From: Antedon mediterranea
Lineage: Eukaryota > Echinodermata > Crinoidea > Comatulida > Antedonidae
DNA length: 64,000 nt
Assembly (NCBI RefSeq): GCF_964355755.1
Contig: NC_092672.1
Span: 18,162,501-18,226,500 of the forward strand
Direction of reading: 5' to 3'
Shown: positions 34,801 to 42,600 of the stretch, one piece after another
How the letters are laid out: every line of letters begins with the position of its first letter
Numbering within the stretch: position 1 is the stretch's first letter
The notes under the pieces: generated by a model
Seen by the model: only the letters and a program-made list of their open reading frames with translations
Told to the model about the DNA's origin: nothing
Databases searched by the model: none
Program-made: the position numbers and the translations under genes

Positions 34801-37800
34801 ACATATTAACCAACGTTTCTTCCAAATTTAGGCAAAAAAAGATTTTTTGAAAACTTTGTAAAACTGTGTACAGGAAAGCCTAAATAAGTTTTTAATAAGC
34901 AGAAAACTTTACGACTACCGTATATTTCGGTGTATAAGTCGCACTTTTGACATGCAAATTTGACCTCTAAATTAAGGATGCGTCTTATACACCGAACATA
35001 AATGCCTCACCACACAGATTGTACATATCGATACCTTGAAGGTAAGGCCTAGGCACCTAGTACTAAGAGTAGGCCTAGGACAGTGTACTAAACGTAACGG
35101 CAACCAGCTTCTGTCTAGTTTTCAAGGCATTTTAGCGTGATGTTATACTAAATATGATGAAAAGATTTGTTCATTATGGAGCTGTTTTAGGTGCTCAGAT
35201 AAAATTTCATTTGTAAACGTTTACGATTGCAAGTATTATAGTTATACGCACGATCGCCGTACCTCCAGCGCAAGCCCTTCTTGGCGGCCATATGAATACG
35301 ATGAAAACGTTCGCCCTATCAAATGATCGCGCGAGGCTAGCCCACACACATGGTCATGCACTCGATGTTGCGGGTGCGAAAACTCATGAATAACAAGTTA
35401 GAAAGAACTGACTTCCCTTCTTGTTGAGGCTGAGCGCGGCCGAGCCTAGGTAAGAAAAAACCTAAATAAAGGACGCCGTTGTAGATATAACAAAATATCT
35501 TATTACAATAATATTGATTACAATTTTAAAAAACATTGTTTTGATGAAATATAAAGTGCGTCTTCTACATCGACGATATAAAAAATACCGATATTTTACT
35601 CTCAGTTAGGGGGTGCGTCTTATACACAGGTGCGACTTATACACCGAAATATACGGTAGGCTTCCAGAGATAAACAAAGTGACAATGGTTGGGCACTGAA
35701 AAACACTATTAAAAAGTTAAACACACGGTCTAAAAAAATGTGGATTTGCAACAAAACAATTGAATTAATAGTCCAGTCAAAAATCACCCTCACCGGGGCA
35801 TAAGCTCATACATTTATGAAACTTACACAGTAGGTTCAGAATATATTGTAAAGATTGCATCGTTCAAAATTTGGGATTTAAGGAGAAAATTAGACTTATA
35901 TAGCAAATTTTAACCGCCTAATGTCATAAATTGCGCACAAATGCGATGAAGCACGACTGAAATAAGGAGAAGCAAGATATACGCTAATTAACGGTTTATA
36001 CAATCATTTAAGTATACAATATACAATACATTATATAATAAAATACATATATGAACCCAAATAAAACCTAAAATATTTAGTGTTTAAAAATGTTCAAATG
36101 AAAAAGCCTCTTTTTTTAGTGGCAGAATATGTTTTTCTAATTACATTTTTTTTATATATTTATACACATTACAACCTCTAGTATACTGTACACCATCATG
36201 ATGGATTATATAGTGCATATTGTACTGACAAGTAATGATCTCCTAGTTATCTGGCTTTATTCTGGATATTGTAAATATTTTAGGTTTTATTTGGGTTTCT
36301 TTATATGTTACATTTTATTATATTACATAGCCTATGTAAATACGTAAACGTGATTGGTTGAAACTGCATCACATGACAACCGCTGCAAGGATCGTAAATC
36401 GTATATATCCTCAAGTACGATGATATTGACTGTGTAATTTTAGCGTAATTATCGTGTCCCTGTCATTAAACAGATAAAATCCAGCAAATTCTCGAGTACG
36501 ATGATATTGACTGTGTGGCAACACTCGCGTTTGGCGATAAATAAACAAAAGTCATCTACTGGGTCTTGAACTCGCGATGAAATTGTCACTCCATCATAAG
36601 ACAACGCTTCATGCGTTGCGCCACGGAACTTGCTTGAAGAAATTAATCAACTAAACTATTTAAACTATGTATACATAGCGCCCTCATTTGTTATTAGTCC
36701 TCCCTAGATGTGATGAAAGACTGTTTGTGATTGGTTAATACTCACAGTAGTAACCGGTACACGCACGACGCTGCGAACATCCGGTTATTCGGCTCGCGAA
36801 GAAGACAAATTATTATTTATTTGGCCTACCTGATAATAATATTATTATTAATGTAAGCTTATTGATGGAAATTCTTCTGTTATTATTTAAACGACCTACA
36901 GTAGGCTAGTGAATATTTTATTGCCAAAGAATCATTAATTAGTAATTATCTGTACAGTATATTATTCTTAGCAAGGTAAGGTGTCTAGGCAGCTTGTTTA
37001 CTGTACATACAATACAAAAAGGAGGCCTAGCCTAGCTACCCGCCGACCCAGCAGATATTCTACTTGTTGTTGGCTATGTAATATAACAGATATCGCCTTT
37101 TACTGTATATTGGTAAAATATAAGATTTGACATCCCCTCAGGATGATATTATGTTCTAGGGGAATTATATATTTCCCTCAAACATAACATTATTTTCTTG
37201 GGGATGTCAAATCTTATATTTCACCTCTAAGCAGGCAATATCTGTATAATAATTAATATAATGTATTGTAAAAAACTATACTTAAATTATTGTATAAACA
37301 GGTAATTAACTTAGGTTTTATAGCTTTGTTGATCTATTTTTCAACATCTCAGGATTTCAGTCACATTCTCCCAGTAAACAATTTACGACATGGTGGTTAA
37401 AAATTGGGTATAGATGTCCAATTTTCTAGTTAAATCCTAAATTGGAATGACACAATATCAAGAAATGATCTTTACAATATATTCTGAACATACTGTGTAA
37501 GTTTCATTAAATTACGAGCTTATGCTCCAGTAAGGGTGATTTTTGAATAAGTATAACTGTTAATTTCTGTTTATAGAAGGAAAAAAAAAAATCCATTTAC
37601 AGTATTATTTGTACTAAACTAAAAAAATTATTGAGACTAGACCTAATTCCAGACTAGGGCCTCTAAACAAAAATATATTGCTTTCATCAAGCATTTAAAC
37701 CAGAAATGAACCATTACATCAGGAACATCAGTACATCTTCGTTCTGCTCTTAATACCCTCCACTCCTTTTCCATTACATCAGTGACAACTGAAGGCAGCT

Positions 37801-39521
37801 TTCCATCCTGAATTATTGATCCTGAACATCGTATACGTTCCAGTAAATTATCACGACTTTTTCGAAGTCTCTGCAAACACCGCTGAAAGGTAATGAAAAT
37901 AATTTTAAAATCTAGGCCTAGGACTATATGTAAATTTTAATTCCATTCACAATTGATTTCTCAGTTTTTAAGTCAACAGTCATGTCCCGACAAATGTGGT
38001 CAACTAATTACTGATGAGTTGCTACTAATAATGATTTTAAAAAACAGGTTTTTAACTTTATATTAATATTATTTGTGACATTTTGTAAAAATTATACATA
38101 TATATTACTTTAAAAACATTAAACCAGGTCATTCCTTGTCTTAAATGTACGTTTATAAATTATGATAAAAAGTGAGAAACAATTCACTACCTAAGTAGCT
38201 TCCGGCAAATGACCTCTTGTGGGCGGTCTTTAGGCCTAGCCTAGCTAGGCTTAGTTTTGTAGGCCTAGCTGGTAAACATCGGTAACGTACGAACATCGTA
38301 CGCTAGCTATATACCTACCCCGACATTGTATAGTTACTGCATTAATTGTCTTTCTATTTTTGCCAAAAATTTGGGAAAACTCAGTATATTCACTGAAAAG
38401 TTAGGAGTAATTATCTTTCTGTTTTTGCCAGACTGCGTTGATACAAATTGGGAGAAACCTAGTATTTTCGCATTTGTTTTGGCCTCATGATCGATCGAAA
38501 AGTAGGTGAATTACAGAAGAAAAACAAAAATATCGATATTTTGGGATTTATAGCGGGCTGCTAAAATTACATAGAATTTACTTATTTTTCGCATTTTTAA
38601 CCGTCTAAAGACAAAAAAGTTATCTCAATAGGACCACATATTATGTGGTCACAGTGCGTCATAGTCATCTAAAGGTAAGTAACATTTTTGACGCATGGGT
38701 ATGTCATGGTATTCATAAGGTACGACGCACCTCTCCCAGGGTCGTATAGTGGGTCATACAATTGACAAGTGCATAATACTTGGGATAAAGATGAAATAAA
38801 GCAAACATTTTGAAAACATAGTCGAAAATGATGTTTTTTTTAGTAACGCTAACGATGTAAACAAGTTACGCCCTCTGTTGGCCGCTTGGCGAATGGACGA
38901 AATAAACAAAGTTTTCGAAGTAATAAATTGAATATAAAATTACGTTTTTTAGTAATTTACTTTATATTAGGCCTAGCTAGGCCTATATAAAAATTATCAA
39001 TATAAGTAAAATACGGATTGTTAAACACCTTCAAAACGTGATAAATATCAACAAAAATGATTATGAATTTGGTCTAAAAAGTGAAACATTTCTCATCGTC
39101 CCAGCCAGATTCATTTTGTCATTGGTCTTATCATCCATAGGCCTACTACTAGGGCTAGCCTAGGCCTAGGCCTAGTTCCTAATATGAGGCAGTTAAACCT
39201 AGAAATTGACATAGCTTAGCCTCCTATCTAAACCTAGGCCCGGCGCACTTACTAGGGCCTAGGCTATGCCTAGCTAGACTCTAGTAGGCTAGCTAGGGTC
39301 CCGTTTAGGGTTCCGTTTAGAGTAGTAGGCCTCACTTCCTGAATTTTGACTGAGTGGGGCTGAATGGAAAGATAACGAATTGAAAGTACCTTGCGGTATG
39401 TTTCTTTCCAAGAAGGAGGAGTAGTGGCTTTATAGAGTGCCCTATGGTCACGTTCCCATTTAGCAGATGTTGGGCTAGAAAATTTGGAAGAACCACCGTC
39501 AATTTCCATCGGAGCTGCCAT
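19820..39521 (-). CDS. RPAIN: RPA-interacting protein, seven exons over 19.7 kb, complete
   Basis: RPAIN (RIP-alpha) carries the single-strand-binding complex RPA into the nucleus. Exons on the minus strand, 5' to 3': 39521-39390, 37882-37718, 34598-34523, 25321-25207, 24861-24798, 20368-20222, 19849-19820. All borders are GT/AG with matching phases, giving 242 aa (human 219). Exon 1 begins MAAPMEIDGG and has PPSWKETYRK. Exon 2 has RCLQRLRKSRDNLLERIR, the RPA/importin-binding head. Exon 3 has IMEEIQLELMKE. Exon 4 ends CPICKR and the 64-nt exon 5 supplies VIFCACGL, so the CPxC...CxCG zinc ribbon is split between them. Exons 6-7 end LLMSCEDCDFLHVVI, matching the human LLMSCLACDTWAVIL terminus. 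The ATG lies in AAAAATGG. Introns host many repeats and a P2X7-C relic. Confidence 0.93.
20700..20905. repeat. About 65-bp direct duplication with a decayed third copy
   Basis: TGTGATTGTATGAGGTCATC, then AACTTTTTTTCTATATTATT and AGTTATCCGCAATATGCGGT, is repeated at about 20,761 and 20,829. A diverged copy precedes it (TTAGTCATCCACACC). It is non-coding and lies in RPAIN intron 6. Confidence 0.75.
21088..21118 (-). repeat. Lone end of the tRNA-Val element family
   Basis: GAGCACAAATGTGCGATACT followed by CGGGGCAC is the reverse complement, with changes, of the right end of the 7177-8395 element. No tRNA follows, so only a terminus remains. Confidence 0.55.
21380..21550. repeat. Degenerate 30-37-bp repeat (GATACGGATTTTGCCAGGGT)
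   Basis: Four to five imperfect copies of CAGGGTGGGTTxATxxACGA followed by TACGGATTT occur in succession. The open frame at 21,409-21,639 comes from the repeat. Confidence 0.75.
21928..22246 (+). mobile_element. LINE fragment, endonuclease-RT linker region
   Basis: Broken frames read DVDRAYNLFHTKLNEH, PWITDGIIKSINKRNKLYK, YFRNKFNTY, then TWQTIKLILGKNNNRRLPSF and IKITDPQNITNE. This is the typical linker between endonuclease and RT in jockey-superfamily LINEs. No catalytic block is present. It is a short dead fragment in RPAIN intron 6. Confidence 0.7.
22978..23083. repeat. 35-bp tandem repeat, three copies
   Basis: CAGCAACTAGACAATACCAG followed by GCTATAGCTAGCGTA occurs three times with two or three substitutions. 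It overlaps the 3' end of the neighbouring pseudogene. Confidence 0.9.
23075..23600 (-). pseudogene. Broken P2X7 C-terminal-domain (P2RX7_C) gene fragment
   Basis: Two apparent exons on the minus strand. The upstream one (about 23,598-23,490) reads VILNPCYKSLNGSMC then MVEGGIE and ends AAAG|GTACTC. The downstream one starts after TTATCAG at 23,286. Joined in phase they give RYRYTAYRQFIRWC, then a TGA stop, then GCVGKNHRVPMASCVGKKIR. A frame change by net +1 (or -2) follows, and the last part reads VFPDQGNNYTGFKYP. Blocks of this type (CLNP, YRYxAYRQF, PSCxxxxIRxxFP, YTGFK) mark the cysteine-rich cytoplasmic domain of P2X7 receptors, which also occurs alone in many invertebrate proteins. The stop and the frameshift argue for a dead copy. 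A possible 5' exon ends at 24,103 (ATG|GTAAGT), but no frame there is convincing. It lies inside RPAIN intron 5, same strand. Confidence 0.7.
23601..24797. other. RPAIN intron 5, mostly without recognisable content
   Basis: Contains TAGGCCTA-rich sequence (23,890-24,060). On the minus strand an open stretch from about 24,340 ends at a strong GTAAGT donor at 24,103; it may be a leader exon of the P2X7-C relic. The plus-strand frame at 24,119-24,358 overlaps this and has no other support. Confidence 0.35.
25322..28670. other. RPAIN intron 3, proximal part, old dispersed repeats
   Basis: No gene seen. 26,560-26,900 and 27,590-27,960 show recurring phrases such as TTGTGAACAATTTGACACCA and GTTGTAGTTGGTGTCAAAAT, also present near 10,800, so an old non-coding repeat family is likely. 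The remainder is AT-rich. Short frames here (26,612-26,896, 28,089-28,577) show no domain. Confidence 0.45.
28671..28945. repeat. Degenerate GGTCTTAGGTTTAGT minisatellite
   Basis: About 270 bp is built of GGTCTTAGGTTTAGTGGTCT and GGTCTTAGGGGGTCTTAGGT variants. The higher-order pattern is irregular. The minus-strand frame over it is repeat-derived. Confidence 0.85.
29105..32066 (+). mobile_element. L2-like LINE, copy 1, nearly full EN-RT but inactivated
   Basis: The 5' part shows endonuclease remnants: ETSVIGDITTNRYSLC, RGGGVALL, then HGHTLDLVITRSSDPPVFSN and ISDHYAITC. The RT part parallels copy 2 (NYRPVSNLSFLGKT, YGVPQGSV, HFHFYADD) but has stops, deletions and a 48-bp tandem duplication (31,046-31,093 and 31,094-31,141) that repeats the VPQGS block. 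The end is CGGCGCTATACAAGTTTTCA followed by (TTA)n, the short-tandem 3' tail typical of L2/CR1 elements. A foreign insertion interrupts it at about 30,163-30,640. It lies in RPAIN intron 3, antisense to the gene. Confidence 0.85.
30163..30640 (-). mobile_element. 5'-truncated LINE inserted in the L2 copy
   Basis: Relative to copy 2, copy 1 is interrupted between GGCATAGT and GTGCTAGATGAACTG. The insert, read on the minus strand, encodes LYTGVPQGCVVSPFL, a break, NATENETHDLNRIVKTASHI, then LPLENIFSDRLLKKAVAI and the usual SIKANKARFTNSFFPGAIR tail of a different (Rex1/Babar-like) LINE. Its minus-strand 3' end is an A/C-rich AACAACAACTTG. AATAGT/ATAGT flanks both sides, a likely short target duplication. 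Most of the RT is missing, so it was truncated on insertion. Confidence 0.7.
32067..32166. other. GC-rich 100-bp spacer between the two L2 copies
   Basis: The segment beginning GCAGTTTCGCACCTAAGAGA and ending ACCGGGCCGCCATTGACGAT is clearly richer in G+C than both LINE copies and matches neither. No RNA or protein family was recognised. Confidence 0.4.
32167..34115 (+). mobile_element. L2-like LINE, copy 2, 5'-truncated, well preserved
   Basis: Copy 2 begins inside the linker (AAGAGGAATGTAAATTCCAT, matching copy 1 near 30,010) and runs to the same 3' end, GGCGCTATATAAGTTTTCAT followed by (TTA)n. It therefore lacks the endonuclease and has a complete RT region. It is head-to-tail with copy 1, on the strand opposite to RPAIN, in intron 3. 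Confidence 0.88.
32196..34040 (+). CDS. L2-like reverse transcriptase ORF, 614 codons, N-terminally truncated
   Basis: Reverse transcriptase of a non-LTR retrotransposon, which copies element RNA at a nicked target. The frame is uninterrupted. Near residues 165-185 is KNYRPVSNLSFLGKTLE, near 238 LDLSAAFDTVDH (first catalytic Asp), near 297 GVPQGSVIGP and near 329 FYADDTQIY (the catalytic pair). A thumb and C-terminal block follow, with LHWLPVQQRIKYKLALFVFK and WNSLPATVK near the end. The upstream endonuclease is missing, so the chosen ATG is only the first in frame after truncation and is probably not the natural start. Intact catalytic residues suggest a young copy, or one whose RT has escaped decay. 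This is not a host gene. Confidence 0.9.
   Translation: MVRKAKANYYIGLCEEHAADQKGLFKIVNQLLHHRQVSPLPDSLSDLDLANRFCQFFTDKIKIIRDDFKIDDMSFNEPVTAVHQHLTTFTPASQDEIRNILMKSPTKSCRLDPVPTSILKKCIDAVVPIITEIINHSLNTGIVPDELKIAHVRPLIKKQNLDHNTLKNYRPVSNLSFLGKTLERVVTSRITPYLQKHNLNENYQSAYRACHSTESSLLKVQNDLLQGMNDGKITLLVLLDLSAAFDTVDHQRLITRLRNRIGINGVALNWFQSYLTGRRQLVCINDAFSDEACLEYGVPQGSVIGPGQFSIYTLPLGDIIRKHSLHFHFYADDTQIYVSVNPVQRDVAAAISKMEACIEDVRNWMTTNYLKLNDGKTEFIIVGSKCNISKINITHIRIGNSNIAPSSVVRNLGIMLDSNLTMEAQITTVSKAACISIRNLGRIRGNLNKKTAELIVHSFVTSKIDIGNALLFGIPKSQIQRLQRLQNMAARIVTYTKSNAHITPVLMDLHWLPVQQRIKYKLALFVFKILNDSAPAYLSDLVDRYESSRRGLRSLSQNLLQERRAKNQWGQRSFYVAAASVWNSLPATVKCSTSLNSFKTNLKTSLFADVLARC
34138..34275. repeat. 45-bp tandem repeat, three copies
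   Basis: ACGTGGGACCCAGTGAACTG then TGCATCCTGTGTAGCATGTC and ATGGT repeats three times right after the LINE tail. The 45-bp period keeps two frames open (34,117-34,470 and 34,143-34,364), which explains those frames. Confidence 0.9.
34918..35656. mobile_element. 739-bp mariner-type MITE with TA duplication
   Basis: The ends CCGTATATTTCGGTGTATAA then GTCGCAC, and the exact inverse GTGCGACTTATACACCGAAA then TATACGG, form about 27-bp terminal inverted repeats. Both ends are flanked by TA (34,916-34,917 and 35,657-35,658), the target duplication of the Tc1/mariner group. A second TGCGTCTTATACACCGA motif lies just inside each arm. The interior is non-coding, with a GC-richer core. It is in RPAIN intron 2. 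Confidence 0.85.
35659..36324. other. RPAIN intron 2, no recognised feature
   Basis: AT-rich. Phrases such as CTTACACAGTAGGTTCAGAA followed by TATATTGTA (about 35,822) recur in inverted form at about 37,470-37,510, so an old repeat may be present. No gene. Confidence 0.4.
36325..37225 (+). repeat. Large dispersed repeat, copy A (inverted partner at 54,545-55,720)
   Basis: Matching words include GATTGGTTGAAACTGCATCA, CGAGTACGATGATATTGACT, a tRNA-like stretch (36,550-36,640) with GCGCAACGC-type and GAGTTCAAGACCC-type boxes on the minus strand, AACCGGTACACGCACGACG-like sequence, and the terminal AAGATTTGACATCCCC hairpin. All recur in reverse order and complement at 54,545-55,720. It is in RPAIN intron 2. 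Confidence 0.75.
37116..37221. repeat. 106-bp foldback hairpin
   Basis: AAATATAAGATTTGACATCC + CC (37,116-37,137) is perfectly complementary to 37,200-37,221. Partly paired GGATGATATTATGTT and AACATAACATTATTTTC lie inside. A diverged version with the same outer arms is at 54,549-54,690. Confidence 0.85.
38077..38660. repeat. Dispersed repeat R in RPAIN intron 1
   Basis: Two blocks recur elsewhere. ACATTAAACCAGGTCATTCC, then TTGTCTTAAATGTACG and GATAAAAAGTGAGAAACAAT, is also at 45,070 and 52,570. AATTACAGAAGAAAAACAAA, then AATATCGAT, GGGATTTATAGCGGGC and TTATCTCAATAGGACCA, is also at 48,465 and 53,095. The three loci are diverged copies of a larger repeat. No coding content. Confidence 0.75.
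38661..39389. other. RPAIN intron 1, proximal part
   Basis: No gene. AGGCCTAG-type palindromes are concentrated at 38,975-38,990 and 39,138-39,295. Confidence 0.5.
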
Positions 39522-39640
39522 TTTTGTTTTGTCTTGTCGGTGGCGTGGTTGGCGTGAGTGTGGTGGCTGCTGGCCGTGGCTGTTTTTGCTGCTGCTCCTG
39601 CCGCGGAAGCTACTGTGTGTAAAGTATGGCGTGCAAAAAA
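39522..39640 (-). promoter_or_regulatory. Presumed RPAIN promoter and 5' UTR
   Basis: The 120 bp upstream of the RPAIN ATG are GC-rich and hold several CG dinucleotides in an otherwise AT-rich area, as for a TATA-less housekeeping promoter. The plus-strand frame at 39,484-39,675 is a by-product of this composition. Inferred only from position and composition. Confidence 0.35.
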
Positions 39641-39699
39641 ATATACATTCAGCAGAATCTACGAAAGCCCATTAGGGCCAAACCAAATTTATATTAATT

Positions 39700-39910
39700 T
39701 CAGAAATTCGAAATAACGAATTGAATTTGAAATTCCGAATTTTATAATTCGAATTTTCAAATTAATACGAAGGCCTATTTAGGCGCGGCTAGTGCTGTTC
39801 TAACGGAAATAGTAATTCGAAATTTTGAATTAGGCCTTAATTTAATTATTTGAAATTTCGAATTAGGCAGAATAATTCGAAATTTCAGCTTTTGTTTCAA
39901 ATTAAAAGTC
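39700..39910. repeat. AATTCGAAATTTCGAATT-type palindromic repeat
   Basis: Reiterated AATTCGAA/TTCGAATT words in both orientations fill 200 bp just upstream of RPAIN, interrupted by a GC-rich core near 39,775-39,800. This looks like a hAT-type MITE with reiterated termini, but no target duplication was defined. Confidence 0.5.
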
Positions 39911-40009
39911 AACATTTCAAATAATTATTAATCAAAATTAAATTGTTTATTTATAACTGAATAATTAATTATTTTTGTTTTGAAGTGGTTAAGCCATAGT
40001 TAAGGGACG

Positions 40010-40140
40010 CACGAAAATAACGATCGATGATAAATAGATAAACATACTTTTTTGTTTGTTAAATTTTTTGTTTTCATGCATGCCTTTGGTGAAAATGATA
40101 TTTTCACACGTTAAATGATGCCATGATTAGTAAGAAGAAT
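40010..40140. repeat. Fragment of a MITE family also at 48,940 and 58,650
   Basis: GATAAATAGATAAACA, a TGCATGCCTTTGGTGAAAAT core and GATATTTTCACACG correspond, in opposite orientation, to GTGAAAATATTATTTTCATC followed by AAAGGCA at 49,040 and 58,750. Confidence 0.5.
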
Positions 40141-40364
40141 ATCGATTTTATTGCTCTAATTGACCGTGACGTCATTTGATTGGAATTTTCTACCGAAATT
40201 CAATTAAATTGCAGTTTCTGAGTCATTAATGTTTATCCTTTATCCTATACATTAATGACATGCCTGAGTTTTAAAGTACTTTGACAAATTAATTATTCAA
40301 ATAAAAACAAATTGTATCAAGAATAAAAATCGGAACTGTATTTATGCCAGCCTCACATAGGCCT

Positions 40365-41452
40365 ACTTATAAATAAATTGTATAAATTAAATGTCAACAC
40401 TAAAATGTTGTTATGGCTTATCAATTACCTTAGGGAACGAGTACCACAGTATGTTATCGGAGATGCACAATAAAAGTATGCAAAGTTAGCACAGGCGCCC
40501 CACAAGGCTATGTATTATCCCCCATTATTATTTACACTCTATAATATAGTGACTATGTATGTGAAAGACCCTAAATGCTCCATCATCAAGTATGCAGATG
40601 ATACTACTGTAATAACAGATTTCATGTCAGACAAGCCTAACGGTTACTTCGATGAAGTAGGCCTAAATAGATTTGTAAAATGGTGTGGCGATAGATACTT
40701 CGAGCTCAATATTAAAAAAACTAAAGAATTAATTATTGATTGATCATTTCAGAATTTAAAAACGTCAAATTGAACCACTTATAATCGACGGAGCTGTTGT
40801 GGACAAATATAACTATTTAGGAACCATGATTGATGAAAAAATTACCTGGACAGACCAGGCTGCAGCAACTGTTCGCAAAGCTAATCAACGTTTGTATTTC
40901 CTTTCTTTGGAAACTCAAAAACTTTAGGGTAAATGAAGAAATACTTTACTATTCTAAAAGCCGAATATACAAAGTGTTCTAATGTTTAACTTGTTACTGT
41001 GGTAACACGTATGAATACAATAAAAAGCAATTTGAACGCATACCGTAGTTAAAAGAGCTAAGGAATGCATAAATGGAGATAATAATGTTATGAAAATGTA
41101 TGATAATCGAATGGAACAGAAAAGAAATGCATATGTCTCACAATGCATATTTAAATATAATGACAACACACAAATAGGCCTACAGTCGGAGAGCCGTGTG
41201 CGATAATTTGCCAATAACGGTCGAAAAGTTGAACGCGGCTGCTCTCCGACTGAATAGTTGTATTTCGAACACCTGGGAATGCCTTATTGCATTTATCCTC
41301 TGTACATATTATGTTATTGTTCTGTGTATTTTACTTCATGTTTTAACTTTTTACTGATTTTATTCTATTTTATATTATGTTGCCATGAGAAAAACCAATT
41401 TCAAATCTTTCGTTGACGAACTATTTGACAAATAAAGTTATCCTGTATCTTG
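40365..41452 (+). mobile_element. Decayed LINE, RT C-terminal half and 3' UTR
   Basis: Frames read LWLINYLRERVPQYV, then CAPHK-type remnants of GAPQG, then PPLLFTLYN, IIKYADDTTVIT, DEVGLNRFVKWCGDRYFELN and IKKTKELIID, and after a frameshift IDGAVVDKYNYLGTMIDEKITW. The catalytic YADD is retained, but frameshifts make it non-functional. The 3' UTR contains a hairpin with 12-bp arms (41,183-41,194 and 41,241-41,252) and ends with AATAAAGTTATCCTGTATC. It resembles Rex1/RTE-like families. It lies upstream of RPAIN. Confidence 0.75.
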
Positions 41453-42600
41453 TATGGCCAATGATTTTGTTATACACTATCCATTCACTATGAAATATAT
41501 TATGTAGACTAAAAATGAAAGCAATACTGGATATGGAACTTTACTTTTGACTTCACAGACTGTGCGAGTGCGAAGATAAAAGACACTAACGAAAAATGGC
41601 GATGTGTGAATTACGGTAATGCACGCAAACACCAACGAAGTATAAAATGCCAAACTATTTATTTTGGGTGTTTTTCGTGTATTTGATACATAATTATATA
41701 AAATAAAAAAGGTTATAGCATAAATTGATTAAAAAATACATTGCTGCGGAAACATGAATTGTTGAGTTGTTTTCATGTTCAACAATTTATAAAAACCATT
41801 TGGAATCGTTTTCTTTGTATGTGTTCATTTTTATTCATTTACATTTTCTTTTTATTTCAATGGTTTTGATATTTTGCAATTTTTTTGTGTGGGAGATTTG
41901 TTAGCTATTCTGTAATTAAATTGTGGTCTATTATAGCAGCAGTAACCCGTGCTCCGCACTATCTTGTTTGCCTTAATAATGATGATTAAATAGGGTAAAA
42001 GCGCAATACTGGATACTGAAATATGAAAGTGACAACGTGCATGACAGGTTCACGTTGAAGTATGTCAATCAGTCGGCAGATTAAAACATTTTAATTATAA
42101 AATATGAATATGAATTAAGTTATAGAATAATAAAACTACAGCTGCTTACGGACACAAAAAGTGCACAACTCGAAATTAAATGATGCGCTCAGGCACAACC
42201 TTTTAAATTGTGGGTGTATTTTTTGTTGATATTATGTGGAAACACGACACCAATTTGGATTCGTGTTATTTAAATTGTTATTTGTTATTTTATTACATTT
42301 CATGGTTTTTGATATTTTGCAATTTTGTTGTTTGTGAGGTTTCGTATCTTTTTTTCTAGTTTTGTAATTACATCGTAGTCTAGTTTGATTTTAATTACAT
42401 ATGATTCGAACTCGAACTTATTGATATCAGTGGCCACTCGCTGAGACCAATTGTGATTTACGAAGAAATTAAAACAACGACGCGATCATTGGATACGGTC
42501 TTCAGAGTGGTTCCCAGTAGGCTTATCATCAGGTTGCGTAGTTTATACAGTGACGTAACATGGTCAAATTACTGCTATTTGTTGCCCTTTTTTTAGAGTT
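41453..42600. repeat. Two diverged tandem units of about 490 bp
   Basis: AAAGCAATACTGGATATGGA (41,518) matches AAGCGCAATACTGGATACTG (41,999). TTTTGATATTTTGCAATTTT at 41,865 matches the same phrase at 42,308, each followed by GTAATTA...TGGTCTA/TAGTCTA. This appears to be an old duplication. No coding signal. Confidence 0.5.

Noticed and set aside
39484-39675. Plus-strand frame antisense to RPAIN exon 1
   Set aside because: It is the shadow of the GC-rich RPAIN start and promoter.
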